From positions 62,001-126,000 of the forward strand of contig NZ_BDJB01000015.1 in NCBI RefSeq assembly GCF_002117915.1: a stretch of DNA of 64,000 bases, written 5' to 3'. This DNA is from Sphingomonas sp. TZW2008. GTDB taxonomy: Bacteria > Pseudomonadota > Alphaproteobacteria > Sphingomonadales > Sphingomonadaceae. Position numbers and translations under genes: made by a program. Each line of letters opens with the position of its first letter. Position 1 is the first letter of the stretch. The notes under the pieces were generated by a model. That model saw only the letters and a program-made list of their open reading frames with translations. It did not search any database and had not been told where the DNA came from. Shown piece by piece: positions 49,840 to 60,300 of the stretch.

Positions 49840-50223
49840 ATGACCGCCACCGCCTTCAGCGCCCGAACGAACTACTTTCGCGCCGATGCCGAGGTGATCC
49901 GCGACGCGCTCGCAGATCATCCGACCATCGAGGTGCGTTCGCGTCAAGACGAAGACGGCGAGTGGTGGCACGCACTCGCGACGGGCGACAGCAGCTACGT
50001 CGAGCGCCGCGCCGAGTTGCTGGAACTCGGCCTGAAACTCGGAAAGCTGATCGACAAACGGGACGCCATCGCCGCGTTTTTCGTCGGCTTCGATAAGCAG
50101 GATCACGTCTTCGGACGCACGGTCCTGGTCAACCACGAGGGCGAGGTCGGCCGGGTCGACCTCAGCGACATCTACCGCGTTGCCGGCGACAACGGGATCG
50201 TCCTCCGCGCTGCCGAGGACTGA
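49840..50223 (+). CDS. Hypothetical protein, 127 aa
   Basis: TGAGGAGTGACCGGAC upstream; the start lies 6 bases after the previous stop. Helical N-terminus and a beta-rich C-terminus (HVFGRTVLVNHEGEVGRVDL). No family recognised. Confidence 0.68.
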   Translation: MTATAFSARTNYFRADAEVIRDALADHPTIEVRSRQDEDGEWWHALATGDSSYVERRAELLELGLKLGKLIDKRDAIAAFFVGFDKQDHVFGRTVLVNHEGEVGRVDLSDIYRVAGDNGIVLRAAED

Positions 50224-50258
50224 ACCGCAACGCCCGCGCGCGCACGGGAGCAATCACC

Positions 50259-50561
50259 ATGAGCCGTTACGAGCTTCCCCTCACTCCGGAGACCCTCGCC
50301 GCACGCGTCGCCACCGATCTTGCGATCGGGTGGGACGCGCCGCTCGCGACCTACTTTCTCCAGCTCCTCCACGTTGACGCCGACACCGACGAGACGACCG
50401 ACGTCATCTGGATCGGCACCAACTACGAGGAATGCCAAGACGTCGACCACATCATAGACCTGGCAAGCCACTACAGCGCCGAGGCTCGCAGCCACCGCGA
50501 CCGGCTGATCGCTGACCGCGAGCGGCAGGGCTCGCGCCCGCGCTCGCCGCTGCTCGGCTGA
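50259..50561 (+). CDS. Hypothetical protein, 100 aa
   Basis: Starts MSRYELPLTPETLAARVATDLAIGWD. Acidic, mostly helical, with TDVIWIGTNYEECQDVDHIID in the middle. No family recognised. Co-directional with its neighbours. Confidence 0.65.
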   Translation: MSRYELPLTPETLAARVATDLAIGWDAPLATYFLQLLHVDADTDETTDVIWIGTNYEECQDVDHIIDLASHYSAEARSHRDRLIADRERQGSRPRSPLLG

Positions 50562-50598
50562 ACTGGCGACGAGCTGCCGGAACGCCTACCTTGCCGAG

Positions 50599-51054
50599 AT
50601 GGCCGAGGACCCCAGACTCGCGGCACTGATCGACCCGCTGATTGCGGCGCGCGGGCTTCGTCGGCGCCGGGCGCTCGCTGACGCTCACACCCTGCGCCTT
50701 ATCGCCCTCTTTGTCCTGACCTCCGGCACCATCCTCGCCAGCGGCACGCACTACCTCGCCGCGGGCGTCGTGCTCCTGGTCGGCGTGTGGGCCGTCACCG
50801 ATCGGGTCCGAAAGGGAACAAGGCTACCCCTCGCGGTGAACGCACAGTGGCTCGGTCGCGTCATCGACATGGACCTGACGCGAACGGGTCGTGACGAACT
50901 TACCGAGCTGCTCCTCAAGGAGACGCTGACGCCCGAAGAACTGATCCCTTGGGGCCGGGCCGAACTCACCCGCCAGCGCTGCGAGCCGACCGAGCTCGCT
51001 CACGTCGTCGTGCCACCACCCGCTCCGCGCATCCCCGTCCAGCGGCGCGGCTAA
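50599..51054 (+). CDS. Membrane protein, 151 aa
   Basis: Two adjacent hydrophobic helices at about 32-50 and 52-68, then a soluble charged C-terminal part. No family recognised. Ribosome binding site is not strong (CCGAG). Confidence 0.62.
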   Translation: MAEDPRLAALIDPLIAARGLRRRRALADAHTLRLIALFVLTSGTILASGTHYLAAGVVLLVGVWAVTDRVRKGTRLPLAVNAQWLGRVIDMDLTRTGRDELTELLLKETLTPEELIPWGRAELTRQRCEPTELAHVVVPPPAPRIPVQRRG

Positions 51055-51149
51055 CGCCGCGACCGCCGACGCGGATCGCTGGTGACCCTATCTGTCGACC
51101 CTTCACGGTCGCGGTCTCTTGCCGCACTATACCCCCATCCGGAGACACC

Positions 51150-51431
51150 ATGCGCCAGCCACGCACCGCACGAGATCGCTCGCCCTATCTCCTGATGGGG
51201 GCCCTCGTCGGCGCCGTCATGGCGGCCTGCTGGTGGCAATTCGCGCCGGTCGATCCCCTGTCCGAGCAGGACGCCGTTATCCTCGCCCGCGCCGGTCCGA
51301 GAGGCGCGCGTTCCTACGAGATCGCGTGGCGGGACGGGAAGCTGACCCGCCCCGAGCTGCGCACGCTGCGCGAGGCGGCCGGCGAGGATATCGACGATTA
51401 CTTCCGCAACGAACGGCCGAACCGACGCTGA
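51150..51431 (+). CDS. Small membrane-anchored protein, 93 aa
   Basis: Start at the ATG 51150 with GGAGACACC upstream. One membrane helix at about 12-31, then an acidic periplasmic or cytoplasmic tail. No family recognised. Confidence 0.62.
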   Translation: MRQPRTARDRSPYLLMGALVGAVMAACWWQFAPVDPLSEQDAVILARAGPRGARSYEIAWRDGKLTRPELRTLREAAGEDIDDYFRNERPNRR

Positions 51432-51746
51432 CGCCATCCGGCCGCTCGCTCGCTTCGGTACGGCCATTCGGCCTCCCCTCGCTACGCCTCGGCCGGGAAG
51501 GCGCCTGAGCGGGCATCGAGCCCGCCCAGGCGCCATGGGCGAGGGTGGTGGGCTTCTCTCTCATTGTCGGCCCATTGTGATCCACTGCTCGGCCGCGTCA
51601 AGGATCGACGGTCCCCCCAAAATGCTGTGCATTTTGGCTCCCCCGTCGCCCGCTTCGCGGCGCGCGGCTGGCGCCGCGCGTCCCTGACCCGGCCTCCGAC
51701 TGTGGCTCGGATGACCTCCGTCACTTCGAGACAAAGGAGGAACATC
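51432..51746. other. Gap with two hairpins
   Basis: About 315 bases without a gene. An imperfect GC-rich hairpin GGCGCCTG...CAGGCGCC spans about 51500-51534. CCAAAATGC-TGT-GCATTTTGG (51617-51637) is a perfect nine-pair stem. No T-run follows the second, so it is not a standard terminator. Confidence 0.5.
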
Positions 51747-52001
51747 ATGAACGTGATATTGTTTAGAGCACTGAAAAACGCTAACGTGTCGGACGACGAT
51801 GCAGAGCGCGTTGTGAACGCACTTGAAAGGCACATCGACTTGGCCGTTGGAGACGCAAACAAGGCGCTTGAGGGCAAGCTCGACGGGGTAAAGGCCTCGA
51901 TCGACGGTCTCAAGTTCTACCTTCAGATCATGACCGGCGTCGTCGCGACGTGCGCGGTGATCGGGACGGCGTTGACCGCTTACTCTCAGCTTCTGAAGTA
52001 G
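51747..52001 (+). CDS. Small coiled-coil membrane protein, 84 aa
   Basis: AAAGGAGG upstream of the ATG. A helical, heptad-like stretch (about 20-55) followed by one membrane helix (60-78). Similar small proteins anchor or regulate other membrane components. Its codons (ATA, TTA-like, AGA) are poorer in GC than its neighbours, a sign of recent transfer. Confidence 0.65.
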   Translation: MNVILFRALKNANVSDDDAERVVNALERHIDLAVGDANKALEGKLDGVKASIDGLKFYLQIMTGVVATCAVIGTALTAYSQLLK

Positions 52002-52010
52002 GCCACAGGA

Positions 52011-52035
52011 GGGGACTTCGGTCCCCTTCTTTCTT
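52011..52035 (+). terminator. UUCG-loop terminator
   Basis: GGGGAC-TTCG-GTCCCC with a stable UUCG tetraloop, followed by TTCTTTCTTC. Confidence 0.82.
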
Positions 52036-52211
52036 CACATCGCGCGACGGGCCAGCGGGCAACCGCAGGCCCTTTTTTTGTGATCGATCAGGCGCGATCG
52101 GCTCAGGGAACCAGGCTCGCTTCGCTCGCCGGTCCCGTCGCCGATCGCAGCGCCTTGACGGCGCTATTTCGGTGCCAATCCGCTCGGGATCGTGATAGCT
52201 TTCCGCCCGTC

Positions 52212-53507
52212 ATGTGGCTCGTGGACAAACTTCACGATGGGACCGAACGGCACCGCGAAGAGGTGCCGGCCGACATGCTTGCCGCGCTCATCCGGTGGTA
52301 CGTCGGGAAGGGCTCAGAGACCGACGAGAAGATCGGCGTCATGCTCGTCCACCGGGCCAAGATGTTCGAGCGATGGCTCGCCTGCGATTGCCTCGGATCG
52401 GACAAGCGTCCGCCCCTCTTGTCGCCCGCGTATCTCTCCGAGGCCGAGACCTTTTACCTTCGCCGTCTGACGGGCGAGGGCCGTCCCGAACACCTGCCCG
52501 ACTGCCCCTTTTTCCGCGACCAGGCCGCCTTTGAACGCGAGCAGCGCAAGCACGACGCGAAGCCCCTCACGCCCGTCGATGGCTACTTCGCGGCATTGAA
52601 ACCGCTTGGGGAGCACCTTGCCCAACAGCCGGTCAGCGACGCGGACGATAACCGCGTGCGAGGTGGCTCCACGCCACGCCTTGCGCGCCTTCTCTGGCAG
52701 CTCATCGACGACGCCGAGACGAACGTCATCGGCGCGATAAAACACCGGCCAAGGCCGTCCATCCAGCACGAATACGACCGTTTGCGCGAAGCAGCTCGCG
52801 ACCTCTGGATCGCCCCCAAGACGCCGCTTGCGAGCCACCTCTACACCCACCCGAACGACTTCCGGAGCCAGCGCATCTACGCGCGCCTTCGCAAGGCCGC
52901 GAAGGACTGGCCGGCCGACCATGAGCCGCAGGCCTTCCTCGCCGTCTTTGCCCCTTCGGTCACACGCCGCGAGATCGTCCTCGCCGAGGGCGACCCGATC
53001 ATCGTCGCCTCCGACATCGTCAAGCCCGCCGCCAAACGCGTGGAGCGCGGCCCCTATCTGGTCTTGGTCGCGATCGGCGAGCACGCACAGGCCCGTGGCT
53101 ACGCCCCGGTCCGTGCTTACGCCCAGCCGGTCCAGGACGGCCGGCACTTCTCACCCGTAGACTCGAACGCCGAGCGCGACCTCATGCAGCTCCTCATGAA
53201 GCTGCAATGGGACCTCGATGCCCAGGGCATCTCGACCCGGATCAAGAAGCCGGTGTTCGACCTGGAGACCGATCTCGGGCCATGCCGGCCTGACTTCATG
53301 ATCGGCATCCTCGACCGACGCACGAACCGACGCCGGCTGCTCAACCTCGAGCTGCTCGGATACGATACGGAGAGCTATCGCCGGTCGAAGGAAGTGACGA
53401 TCCCCCGGATGCGCTTGCGCGCACCGGTGATCGAGATCGAGACCAAGGAACTGGACGACGAGAGCGCTTTGTCCGAGCGCCTCCGGCAGGCCGTCAGCCG
53501 CCCTTAG
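52212..53507 (+). CDS. Hypothetical protein with a possible nuclease-like end
   Basis: 431 residues from the ATG at 52212. A Cys-containing segment CDCLGSDKRPPLL ... LPDCPFF lies at about 58-100. The C-terminal 90 residues show FDLETDLGPCRPDFMIGI and LLNLELLGYDTESYRRSKE, which resembles the D and ExK spacing of restriction-endonuclease-like folds. It is close to the transfer genes but the family is not recognised. I would check the C-terminus first. Confidence 0.6.
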   Translation: MWLVDKLHDGTERHREEVPADMLAALIRWYVGKGSETDEKIGVMLVHRAKMFERWLACDCLGSDKRPPLLSPAYLSEAETFYLRRLTGEGRPEHLPDCPFFRDQAAFEREQRKHDAKPLTPVDGYFAALKPLGEHLAQQPVSDADDNRVRGGSTPRLARLLWQLIDDAETNVIGAIKHRPRPSIQHEYDRLREAARDLWIAPKTPLASHLYTHPNDFRSQRIYARLRKAAKDWPADHEPQAFLAVFAPSVTRREIVLAEGDPIIVASDIVKPAAKRVERGPYLVLVAIGEHAQARGYAPVRAYAQPVQDGRHFSPVDSNAERDLMQLLMKLQWDLDAQGISTRIKKPVFDLETDLGPCRPDFMIGILDRRTNRRRLLNLELLGYDTESYRRSKEVTIPRMRLRAPVIEIETKELDDESALSERLRQAVSRP

Positions 53508-53737
53508 AAGGGTACGAGATCGCTCCCGGCTTCGCCGAGGATCGATCGCGCGCGCCGGTCGAGAAGCCTCGCCGCGAGGGCGGCATCGGCCGCTGCGTCC
53601 AGCGGATCTCGCTGGACCGCTTCGCGCAAGAAACGCTTCACGGGATCGCGGACCGACGGGTCCGCCATCACCGCCGCGATCTCGGCTTCGACAGCCTCAA
53701 TCGCAGGCACCGGACCAAGCCCGTCCGGCGCGGACAT
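53504..53737 (-). CDS. Small hypothetical protein, 77 aa
   Basis: Starts MSAPDGLGPVPAIEAVEAEIAAVM immediately after the stop of the next minus-strand gene, with no gap. Acidic and helical. Converges with the plus-strand gene, sharing four bases. Confidence 0.55.
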   Translation of the reverse strand: MSAPDGLGPVPAIEAVEAEIAAVMADPSVRDPVKRFLREAVQRDPLDAAADAALAARLLDRRARSILGEAGSDLVPF

Positions 53738-53962
53738 TCAGGCCTTCGCACCGAGGCGCTTCAGCGCCTCATCCTCGCCCACCTGCACGATCTGGCGAAC
53801 GATCTTCACAAGCTTCGCCGGGTCCAGCGCATCCGCTCCGGCTTGGATCAACGCGGCCCCGATTTCGCCCGCAGCCTCGCGCTTCAACTCGGCTTCGCGA
53901 GCGTTCAAGGCGTCGCGCTCGCCCCGCAGTTTCGCCAGCCGCTTCACCGCACTTTCCGCCAT
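53738..53962 (-). CDS. Small coiled-coil protein, mobilisation-accessory-like
   Basis: 74 residues from the ATG at 53962 with CGGGAGACGATCC upstream. The first 40 residues are a charged coiled coil (RLAKLRGERDALNAREAELKR), then EIGAALIQAGADALD. This resembles the short TraC/TraD-type mobilisation proteins of Agrobacterium-like plasmids. Next to the candidate oriT, so a relaxosome accessory role is plausible. Confidence 0.55.
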   Translation of the reverse strand: MAESAVKRLAKLRGERDALNAREAELKREAAGEIGAALIQAGADALDPAKLVKIVRQIVQVGEDEALKRLGAKA

Positions 53963-54589
53963 GGATCGTCTCCCGAAATCTTCGTCGATCATGCCTCCAT
54001 CGGGGCCGTCCGACAATGGGTCATGAGAGGCGCGTGAACGCGCCATTTGCGCCGCGTACTGAGGACCTATTCTCATGCCAGCGACCGCTCCATTGGCCGT
54101 CCAGAGGCGCCGAGACGGTCGGCTTGCGAACGCCGCTCCAGAACCCGGCTGAGACCCATTCCGCGTGTTCGCGACGGCCCGGTAGACCGCTCACACCGGC
54201 ACCGATCGTTGCCGCTCACAGGGGCCGGAGAGCGCTCCGGCCGGGCTCGTTCCTGCGGGAGACCCGGCCCGACACGCCACCCACGGAAATCCCGACCCAC
54301 ACACACTCGGGGCCATCTCTAGGAGCCCTAGAAGGGGCACACCTTATGCAGCGGTGCAGCGGTGTAGAAGTGCTCTAACGTTCCGGAAATCCGGGACTAA
54401 TTGGAGCTAGCAACTTCCGGCACCGTGTCACACATTTTGTCACACGTCACACGGGCCGAGGACAAGTCGTCACACATCCTGTCTAACCACCGCCGGAAAG
54501 GACGTTGAACCCCTGGACGCTCCTGTGTTATCTAGAACCCGCTTTACGAGGTCCGATCCAGGCAGCCCGGCGCAACGCCAAGGCTGTAT
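53963..54589. other. Candidate oriT and upstream region
   Basis: About 630 bases without a convincing gene; open frames here are short and in the wrong pattern. Repeats and the candidate nick site are in 54343-54485. The RHH protein, TraD and relaxase follow on the plus strand. Confidence 0.6.
54425..54485 (+). promoter_or_regulatory. Candidate oriT core: TCACAC repeats and TGTCTA
   Basis: Four TCACAC hexamers lie at 54427, 54440, 54447 and 54470. The last is followed after CATCC by TGTCTA (54480-54485), which resembles the TGTCT nick sequence of R388-like plasmids (MOBF family). This sits about 100 bases before the RHH gene. Assignment of the exact nick is inference. Confidence 0.5.
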
Positions 54590-54901
54590 ATGGGCAAACG
54601 ATCTGAAGAGGTCTTCCTGTCGGTCCGGCTAACGCCGGCCATGAACGCGCGCCTTCACGCGCTCGCAGACCGGGAAAAGACCACCCGAAGCGACATCGTC
54701 CGCGAGCTGATCGACCGCGCGTTGCACGGCGAGCCGCTGACCATCCAGAACCTCGAAAAGTCACTTCGCTTTATCCACGTCGCGATGGACGCGCTCCTGC
54801 GCCACCACCCTCGTGAGGGCATCCGTGACGAAGTCCTTCGGATCCAGAAAGCCATCGCAAGCCAGATCGAGTCTACCCCCGTCATGGAGGTCCGGCAATG
54901 A
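54590..54901 (+). CDS. Ribbon-helix-helix protein, relaxosome accessory
   Basis: 103 residues. The N-terminal 45 residues are a ribbon-helix-helix motif (FLSVRLTPAMNARLHALADREKT, then RSDIVRELIDRAL). Such proteins bind oriT and also repress their own operon. It is the first gene of a three-gene unit with traD and the relaxase; its stop overlaps the traD start by ATGA. Confidence 0.82.
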   Translation: MGKRSEEVFLSVRLTPAMNARLHALADREKTTRSDIVRELIDRALHGEPLTIQNLEKSLRFIHVAMDALLRHHPREGIRDEVLRIQKAIASQIESTPVMEVRQ

Positions 54902-57312
54902 AGCGGAACCTGAAGAACTTCACCCGGGGAAGCCAGCTCCTCGAGAACTTCGGAATGATGTTCGCGGCGGGCTTCAAGCTCCCGCTCTGGATCGCCGGGA
55001 TCAGCCTCGCCTTGTCGGCCTGGTGGCACTGCTCGACCATGCTGACCGAGCACACGCAATACCTCGCCCTGATGCACCTTGAGGCCAGCATCTATCACTG
55101 GTTCCAGTTCGATCCGGACAAGGCCGTCAACATCCAGAACAGCACCGGAGGGACCACCCGTCTGACGTGGGGATCGGTGCTCGACTACCCGCCCATGGAG
55201 TTCGCGTGGGCGGAGGCGACGGCGGCCCTGTGGCGCGCCTTCTGGGTCGTCGTGCTCGCGCTCGTCCCCCTCTTCGTCGGCTATTATTGGTACGCCGTTC
55301 GCTTCGGCAGCAAGGCCAAGCAGCGCGACCATATCGGCGGTGCGCAACTCGCCACCTACTCGGATCTGAAGCGGCTCGTGGACGCCCGCAATCGACCCCA
55401 GCGCTCGAAGGATATGAAGGCGGCGTTCGGCAAGACCTGGCCGCTCCAGAGCCGCCTCGCGACCAAAGCTGAGCTCGACGCGGCAGGCATCTACCGACCC
55501 TATGAGATCGCCGGCATCCCGTTTCCATACCGTCTAGAGCAGAGCCACGCGATGCTCATCGGCACGACCGGGACGGGCAAGACCGTGGAGCTTTCCTCAC
55601 TCGTCAGCCAGATACGCCAACGCAATCACCGGGCCGTCATCTTCGACCTCACGGGCGCCTTCATCGAACGCTTCTACGACGAAGAACGCGACGTCATCCT
55701 GAACCCGCTGGACGCCCGCTGCCCGCAATGGTCGATCTTCAACGAGTGCGACACCGAGGCCGAGTTCACGACCGCTTGGGAGGCTCTCGTCCCCCACGAT
55801 GGGGGCGGCAGCGACCCCTTCTGGGTACAGGCCGCGCGAATGCTTGGAGTGGAGACCTGCCTCAAGCTGAAGGCTGAGGGGCGGACCACCAATGGAGCGC
55901 TCTACCGCGAGCTGATGACGGCCGACCTGAAGCACGTTCACAAGCTCGTCGAACGCACCCTTGCCGACCCAATCACGGCGCCGGAAGCGGCCCGCATGGC
56001 GGAGTCCGTGCGCGCAGTTCTGAACACCAATGCCAAGCCGATCAGGCTCCTCCCAGACGAGGGGCCGTCCTTCTCGATCAAGACCTGGATGATGGACGAC
56101 GATGGCTCGGGGGGCATCCTGTTTCTGTCGTCTCGCTACGTCGACATGGCAGTCGCTCGGACGATGCTGACGACGTGGATGGACACCGGCCTCAACACCC
56201 TCATGACGATGCCGAAGACCCGCGACGTTCGTATGTGGTTCCTGGTCGACGAGCTGGGTGCGTTGCATCGCTTGTCGGCTCTGGAGAAGGGGTTGCAGAC
56301 CGCTCGAAACTACGGCGGCGCGATCGTCCTTGGCGTCCACGCTTTCGGCAAGCTTGCCGAGACCTACGGCCAGAACGTCGCCCAGACGCTCGCGTCCCTG
56401 GCGCGCACCAAGCTCCTCCTCGCAACGGATGATCGGCCCACTGCCGTCTTCGAGTCCGACAGCATCGGCCACCGCCAGTTCCGCGAGATGGAGGAGGGCT
56501 ACAGCTACGGCTACGATAACCTGCGTGACGCCGTCACGCTGACGCCGCGCCGCAACCTTGAGCCGCTCGTCCTGCCCGACGACATCATGAACCTCGAGAA
56601 CCTGCACGGGTATCTCAAGTTTCCGTCCGGCTTCCCGGCAGCGGCGGTCCGCCTGGAGTATGTCGACTATCCCCGGATTGCCGACGGCTTCGTGCCGCGC
56701 GTGATCTCCCTGCCGCCTGAGATATCGCCGCCGGCCGAGGGGCCGGCAGCGGCGGCCGAGGACGGGTCAGGCGCGGGGAAGAAGGGGGAGGGCGCTCCTG
56801 CCGCAAACAATTCTGATGGGGGCCAAGGTATCCCCGTCGATCCGCCGGCCGAGGGAGGCTCAGCGCGGCAGGAAAAGGTGCTTGAGCCGGCGCGCGAGAA
56901 GACCGACGAGCAGGGCGAGGCGGGCGTGGAGAACGCCGCTGCGTGGCTCAACGCACGGTTACCAACCACATCGATGCCGCCAGTCCCACAGGCCGAGTCC
57001 GTCGACGGCCGCCCGGTCGGCGATGGGTCCGGAGAGGCAGTTGAGCCGGGCGTCACGGCCCGCCGCCAGGGCGGCGCTTCCGGCTCGGCCGAAGTCGTGC
57101 AGGGCGGGGGCGGCGACAGCACGCAAGTGGTGCTTCCTGGGCGGCCTCCGATCGGCAAGCTGCAGGGGCCAAACGACGCCGACCTGTCGCAGCAGGAGCT
57201 GCGGCTCGCCTTCGTCACCAAGGCGGAGGCCGAGCACCACCATCATCACGATCACCACGGCGAGCCACCAATCCCTGACGGACTGGCGGACTCGATGGGG
57301 ATCGGTGACTGA
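54898..57312 (+). CDS. traD: TraD-like type IV coupling protein
   Basis: 804 residues. It is a hexameric ATPase that brings the relaxase-DNA complex to the channel. Two N-terminal membrane helices (about 25-50 and 105-130), Walker A GTTGTGKT (222-229) and later GGAIVLGVHAF and the Walker B region MWFLVDELGAL. The C-terminal tail (about 620-804) is disordered, acidic and carries a His-rich patch EHHHHHDHH. It overlaps the relaxase start by one base. Confidence 0.93.
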   Translation: MKRNLKNFTRGSQLLENFGMMFAAGFKLPLWIAGISLALSAWWHCSTMLTEHTQYLALMHLEASIYHWFQFDPDKAVNIQNSTGGTTRLTWGSVLDYPPMEFAWAEATAALWRAFWVVVLALVPLFVGYYWYAVRFGSKAKQRDHIGGAQLATYSDLKRLVDARNRPQRSKDMKAAFGKTWPLQSRLATKAELDAAGIYRPYEIAGIPFPYRLEQSHAMLIGTTGTGKTVELSSLVSQIRQRNHRAVIFDLTGAFIERFYDEERDVILNPLDARCPQWSIFNECDTEAEFTTAWEALVPHDGGGSDPFWVQAARMLGVETCLKLKAEGRTTNGALYRELMTADLKHVHKLVERTLADPITAPEAARMAESVRAVLNTNAKPIRLLPDEGPSFSIKTWMMDDDGSGGILFLSSRYVDMAVARTMLTTWMDTGLNTLMTMPKTRDVRMWFLVDELGALHRLSALEKGLQTARNYGGAIVLGVHAFGKLAETYGQNVAQTLASLARTKLLLATDDRPTAVFESDSIGHRQFREMEEGYSYGYDNLRDAVTLTPRRNLEPLVLPDDIMNLENLHGYLKFPSGFPAAAVRLEYVDYPRIADGFVPRVISLPPEISPPAEGPAAAAEDGSGAGKKGEGAPAANNSDGGQGIPVDPPAEGGSARQEKVLEPAREKTDEQGEAGVENAAAWLNARLPTTSMPPVPQAESVDGRPVGDGSGEAVEPGVTARRQGGASGSAEVVQGGGGDSTQVVLPGRPPIGKLQGPNDADLSQQELRLAFVTKAEAEHHHHHDHHGEPPIPDGLADSMGIGD

Positions 57313-60300
57313 TGCTCTCGATGGCGCCAGTCCGCTCGGCAGGCGGCTCCGCGAAATACTTCGCAGCGGACAATTACTACACCAGTGAGGCGGCAACCGA
57401 GGCCAGCGAGTGGATCGGGGCCGGGGCGTTCCAGGCTGGCCTGACCGGCGCGCCGACGCAGGAGAGTTTCAGGGCCGTCCTCGAGGGTGAAATGCCGGAC
57501 GGCTCGGTCATTCCATCGGGCGCGAATGGCAAGCGCGCTTTCGGCTCCGACTTCACTTTCTCGGCCCCCAAGAGCGTCTCGCTGCTCGCGCTCGTCGCCG
57601 GCGACAAGCGGCTGGTCGAAGCCCACCAGCAGGCGGTGAAGGAGGCGATGGGCTGGGCCGAGCGAAACCTTGCCGAAGCCCGCATCGTCGGTCCGGACGG
57701 GGTCACGCGGCAGGTGAAGACCGGCAACCTCATCATCGGTCTCTTCCTTCACGACACGAACCGGGAGCAGGAGCCGCAGCTCCACAGCCATGCCGTGTTC
57801 GCCAACGCCACCCGCGATCAGGACGGCCGTTGGCGAGCGCTCGACAACCGCGCATTATGGGCCGCCAACACGCTGGTTGGCGCGATCTATCATGCGAGCC
57901 TGCGCAACAAGGTCGCCGCGCTTGGGTTCACAACGGAACTCAGCGGCAAGCACGGCACGTTCGAGATCTCTGGTATCGGGCGCGAAACCCTCAAGGCCTT
58001 CTCCACCCGGCGGGAGCAGATCCTGGCGGCGATCGGCGAGCGTCGCGTCACGCCGGAACAGCGAAACCTTCAAACCCTTCTCACGCGCGAGGACAAGGCG
58101 GAGGTAGAGGATCGGCGCCAGCTTTATCAGGATTGGCGCGACAAGGCCTCTGGGCTGGGCGCCGACCTCGCGGGTATCGTTGAGCGGGCGGTGAATCCCG
58201 CGACGCCGCGAGCCGCGCCTTGGGCCGCGGCCGTTGCTGGCCTGAATGCAGTCGGCGCGCGCGCGAAAGCGATCGCAGCGTTTTTTGCCGAGCGGCTCGG
58301 CATGGAGAAGGCCGACCCGTTGATGCCTTTGGCGCGGTCGCAATGGCCCGTGACGCCGGAGAAGCTGGCGACAGCGCAGTCCGTCGCGTCGGCAATCAGA
58401 CACCTCTCGGAGCGCGAAGCGGGCTTTACGGTCCATGACATCTACCGGACGGCCCTCAACTTCGACCTGCCGGGCGTCTCGATCGATGGCGTCGAGCGGC
58501 GGGTCAACGAGCTGGTCGATCAGAAGGTCGTGTTCCGGGGCGTCGGCAAATACGAGGGCTACATGACCACCGCCCAGTCGATCGCGATCGAGCGCGCGAT
58601 CATGCGGGAGGCGAATGCCGGGGCAGGGGCCGGCCAGCCGCTCATGGCACCCGATGTTGCGGAGACGCGGCTTCAAGCGGCCGCGATGAAGGTCCACGGC
58701 TTCGAGCTCAACGAAGGGCAGCTCGCGGCCGGACGCCAGGTCCTCTCGACCAGCGATCGTGTGATCGCGATCCAAGGCGTCGCCGGCGCCGGCAAGTCGA
58801 CCGCCTTGCTTCCTCTCAGGGACGTGCTGCGCGAGGAGGGAAAGACACTCGTCGTCATGTCGTTCATGAACGAGCTTGTTCAGGGCACGAAAGAGGCGGG
58901 GATCGAGGCTCGGACCATCGACAGCTTCATCGGCTCCCACCAGCATCTCCTCGAGCCCGGCACCGACCAGGCCCGCATCGACAAGGCCCGGGATGCCTAC
59001 AAGGACACCGTGTTCATCATCGACGAAGGCTCGATGACGTCGAACACCAGCCAGCTCAAACTCAACCAATTGGTGAACCTGCTGCAGGTCCGGATGCCCA
59101 ACATGGGCGACGATCGGCAGCTTGGCGCCATCTCGGCGGGTAAACCCTTCGAGGTGATGCAGCGCCTCGGACTTGAGACGGCGCACATGCCGGAAAACCT
59201 GCGCGCCACTACGGACAACATGAAGCGGGTGAACTTCCACCTCTATGACCGGCACCCCGAGCGCGCCTTTACGGCGCTCAGCCCCTATGTCGTGATCGCA
59301 CCCGACAACATCGCGGAGACGGCCACCAAGGCTTGGCTCGCGCTGTCACCGGAAATGCGCGAGCAAACTGGGCTCTATGCCGACGGCCGCGTCCTCAAGG
59401 CCGAGGCGAACGCGCTGGTTCAACAAGGGCTCCTCGCCGAAGGAGTGCTTAGCAAGGAGTCCATCAAGGTCGAGATTCTCGACCGGGAGAGCTTCACCCA
59501 GGAGGAGATCCGCTACCCGGGCAGCTACAAGCAGGGGCAGACTGTCGTAGTGAACCGCCAAATCCGCAGCAGCGGGCTCTGGCAGGGCGAGTATACGGTC
59601 GCCAGCGTCGACAAGGCAGCGGGAACGGTGTCGCTGCAAATGTCCCGCTTGGGCCGCACAAAGCAGTTTCAGCCGAAGAAGATCATTCCCGACACGTCCA
59701 AGCCGTCGCCGGTTGATGTTTATCAAAAGCGTGAGCTGACTCTCCATAAAGGCGACCGCATCCGCTTCGGCAGCACGGACAAAGACCGCGGTATCTGGAC
59801 CGCACAGCAGGCCCGCGTGGTCGACTTCGATAAGAACAGCGTCACGCTGGACATCGGCGCCGGCAACCAGATCAAGTTGGCGCTGAGCGATCCGATGCTG
59901 CGGCGGATCGATCTCGCCTACTCGCAGAACGTCCACATGCTGCAGGGCAAGACGGACACGCACGCGATCGCGATGCTGGACAGCCGAAACACGAAGCTGG
60001 TCACGCAGCGCGCCCTCCTCGTTGCCGCCACTCGCGTTCGAGAGAGCCTCATTCCGGTCATGGACGACAAGGATCGTTACCTTCGCATCGTCAAAGAGAA
60101 CACGGGCGACAAGACGTCCGCTCTTGAGGTGATCGGGGAGGTGCCCGGACGGGACAGCAGCAAGAGCCCAGCAGCAGCCGGCCCGGACAGCCCTTCGGGA
60201 GCAAACAGCTCACCCCGATCGCAGCCGGTCGAAAAGGCAAGCGATTGGGACCAAGCCGCGGCTGCCTTCTTCGATGCGGCCGACGCCGCACAGAGGGCCG

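Noticed and set aside
54016..54378. Plus-strand frame of 120 codons in the oriT region
   Set aside because: No ribosome binding site, no family pattern, overlaps repeats of the candidate oriT.
57855..59255. 466-codon frame antisense to the relaxase
   Set aside because: Shadow of the relaxase helicase; composition typical of GC-rich antisense frames.
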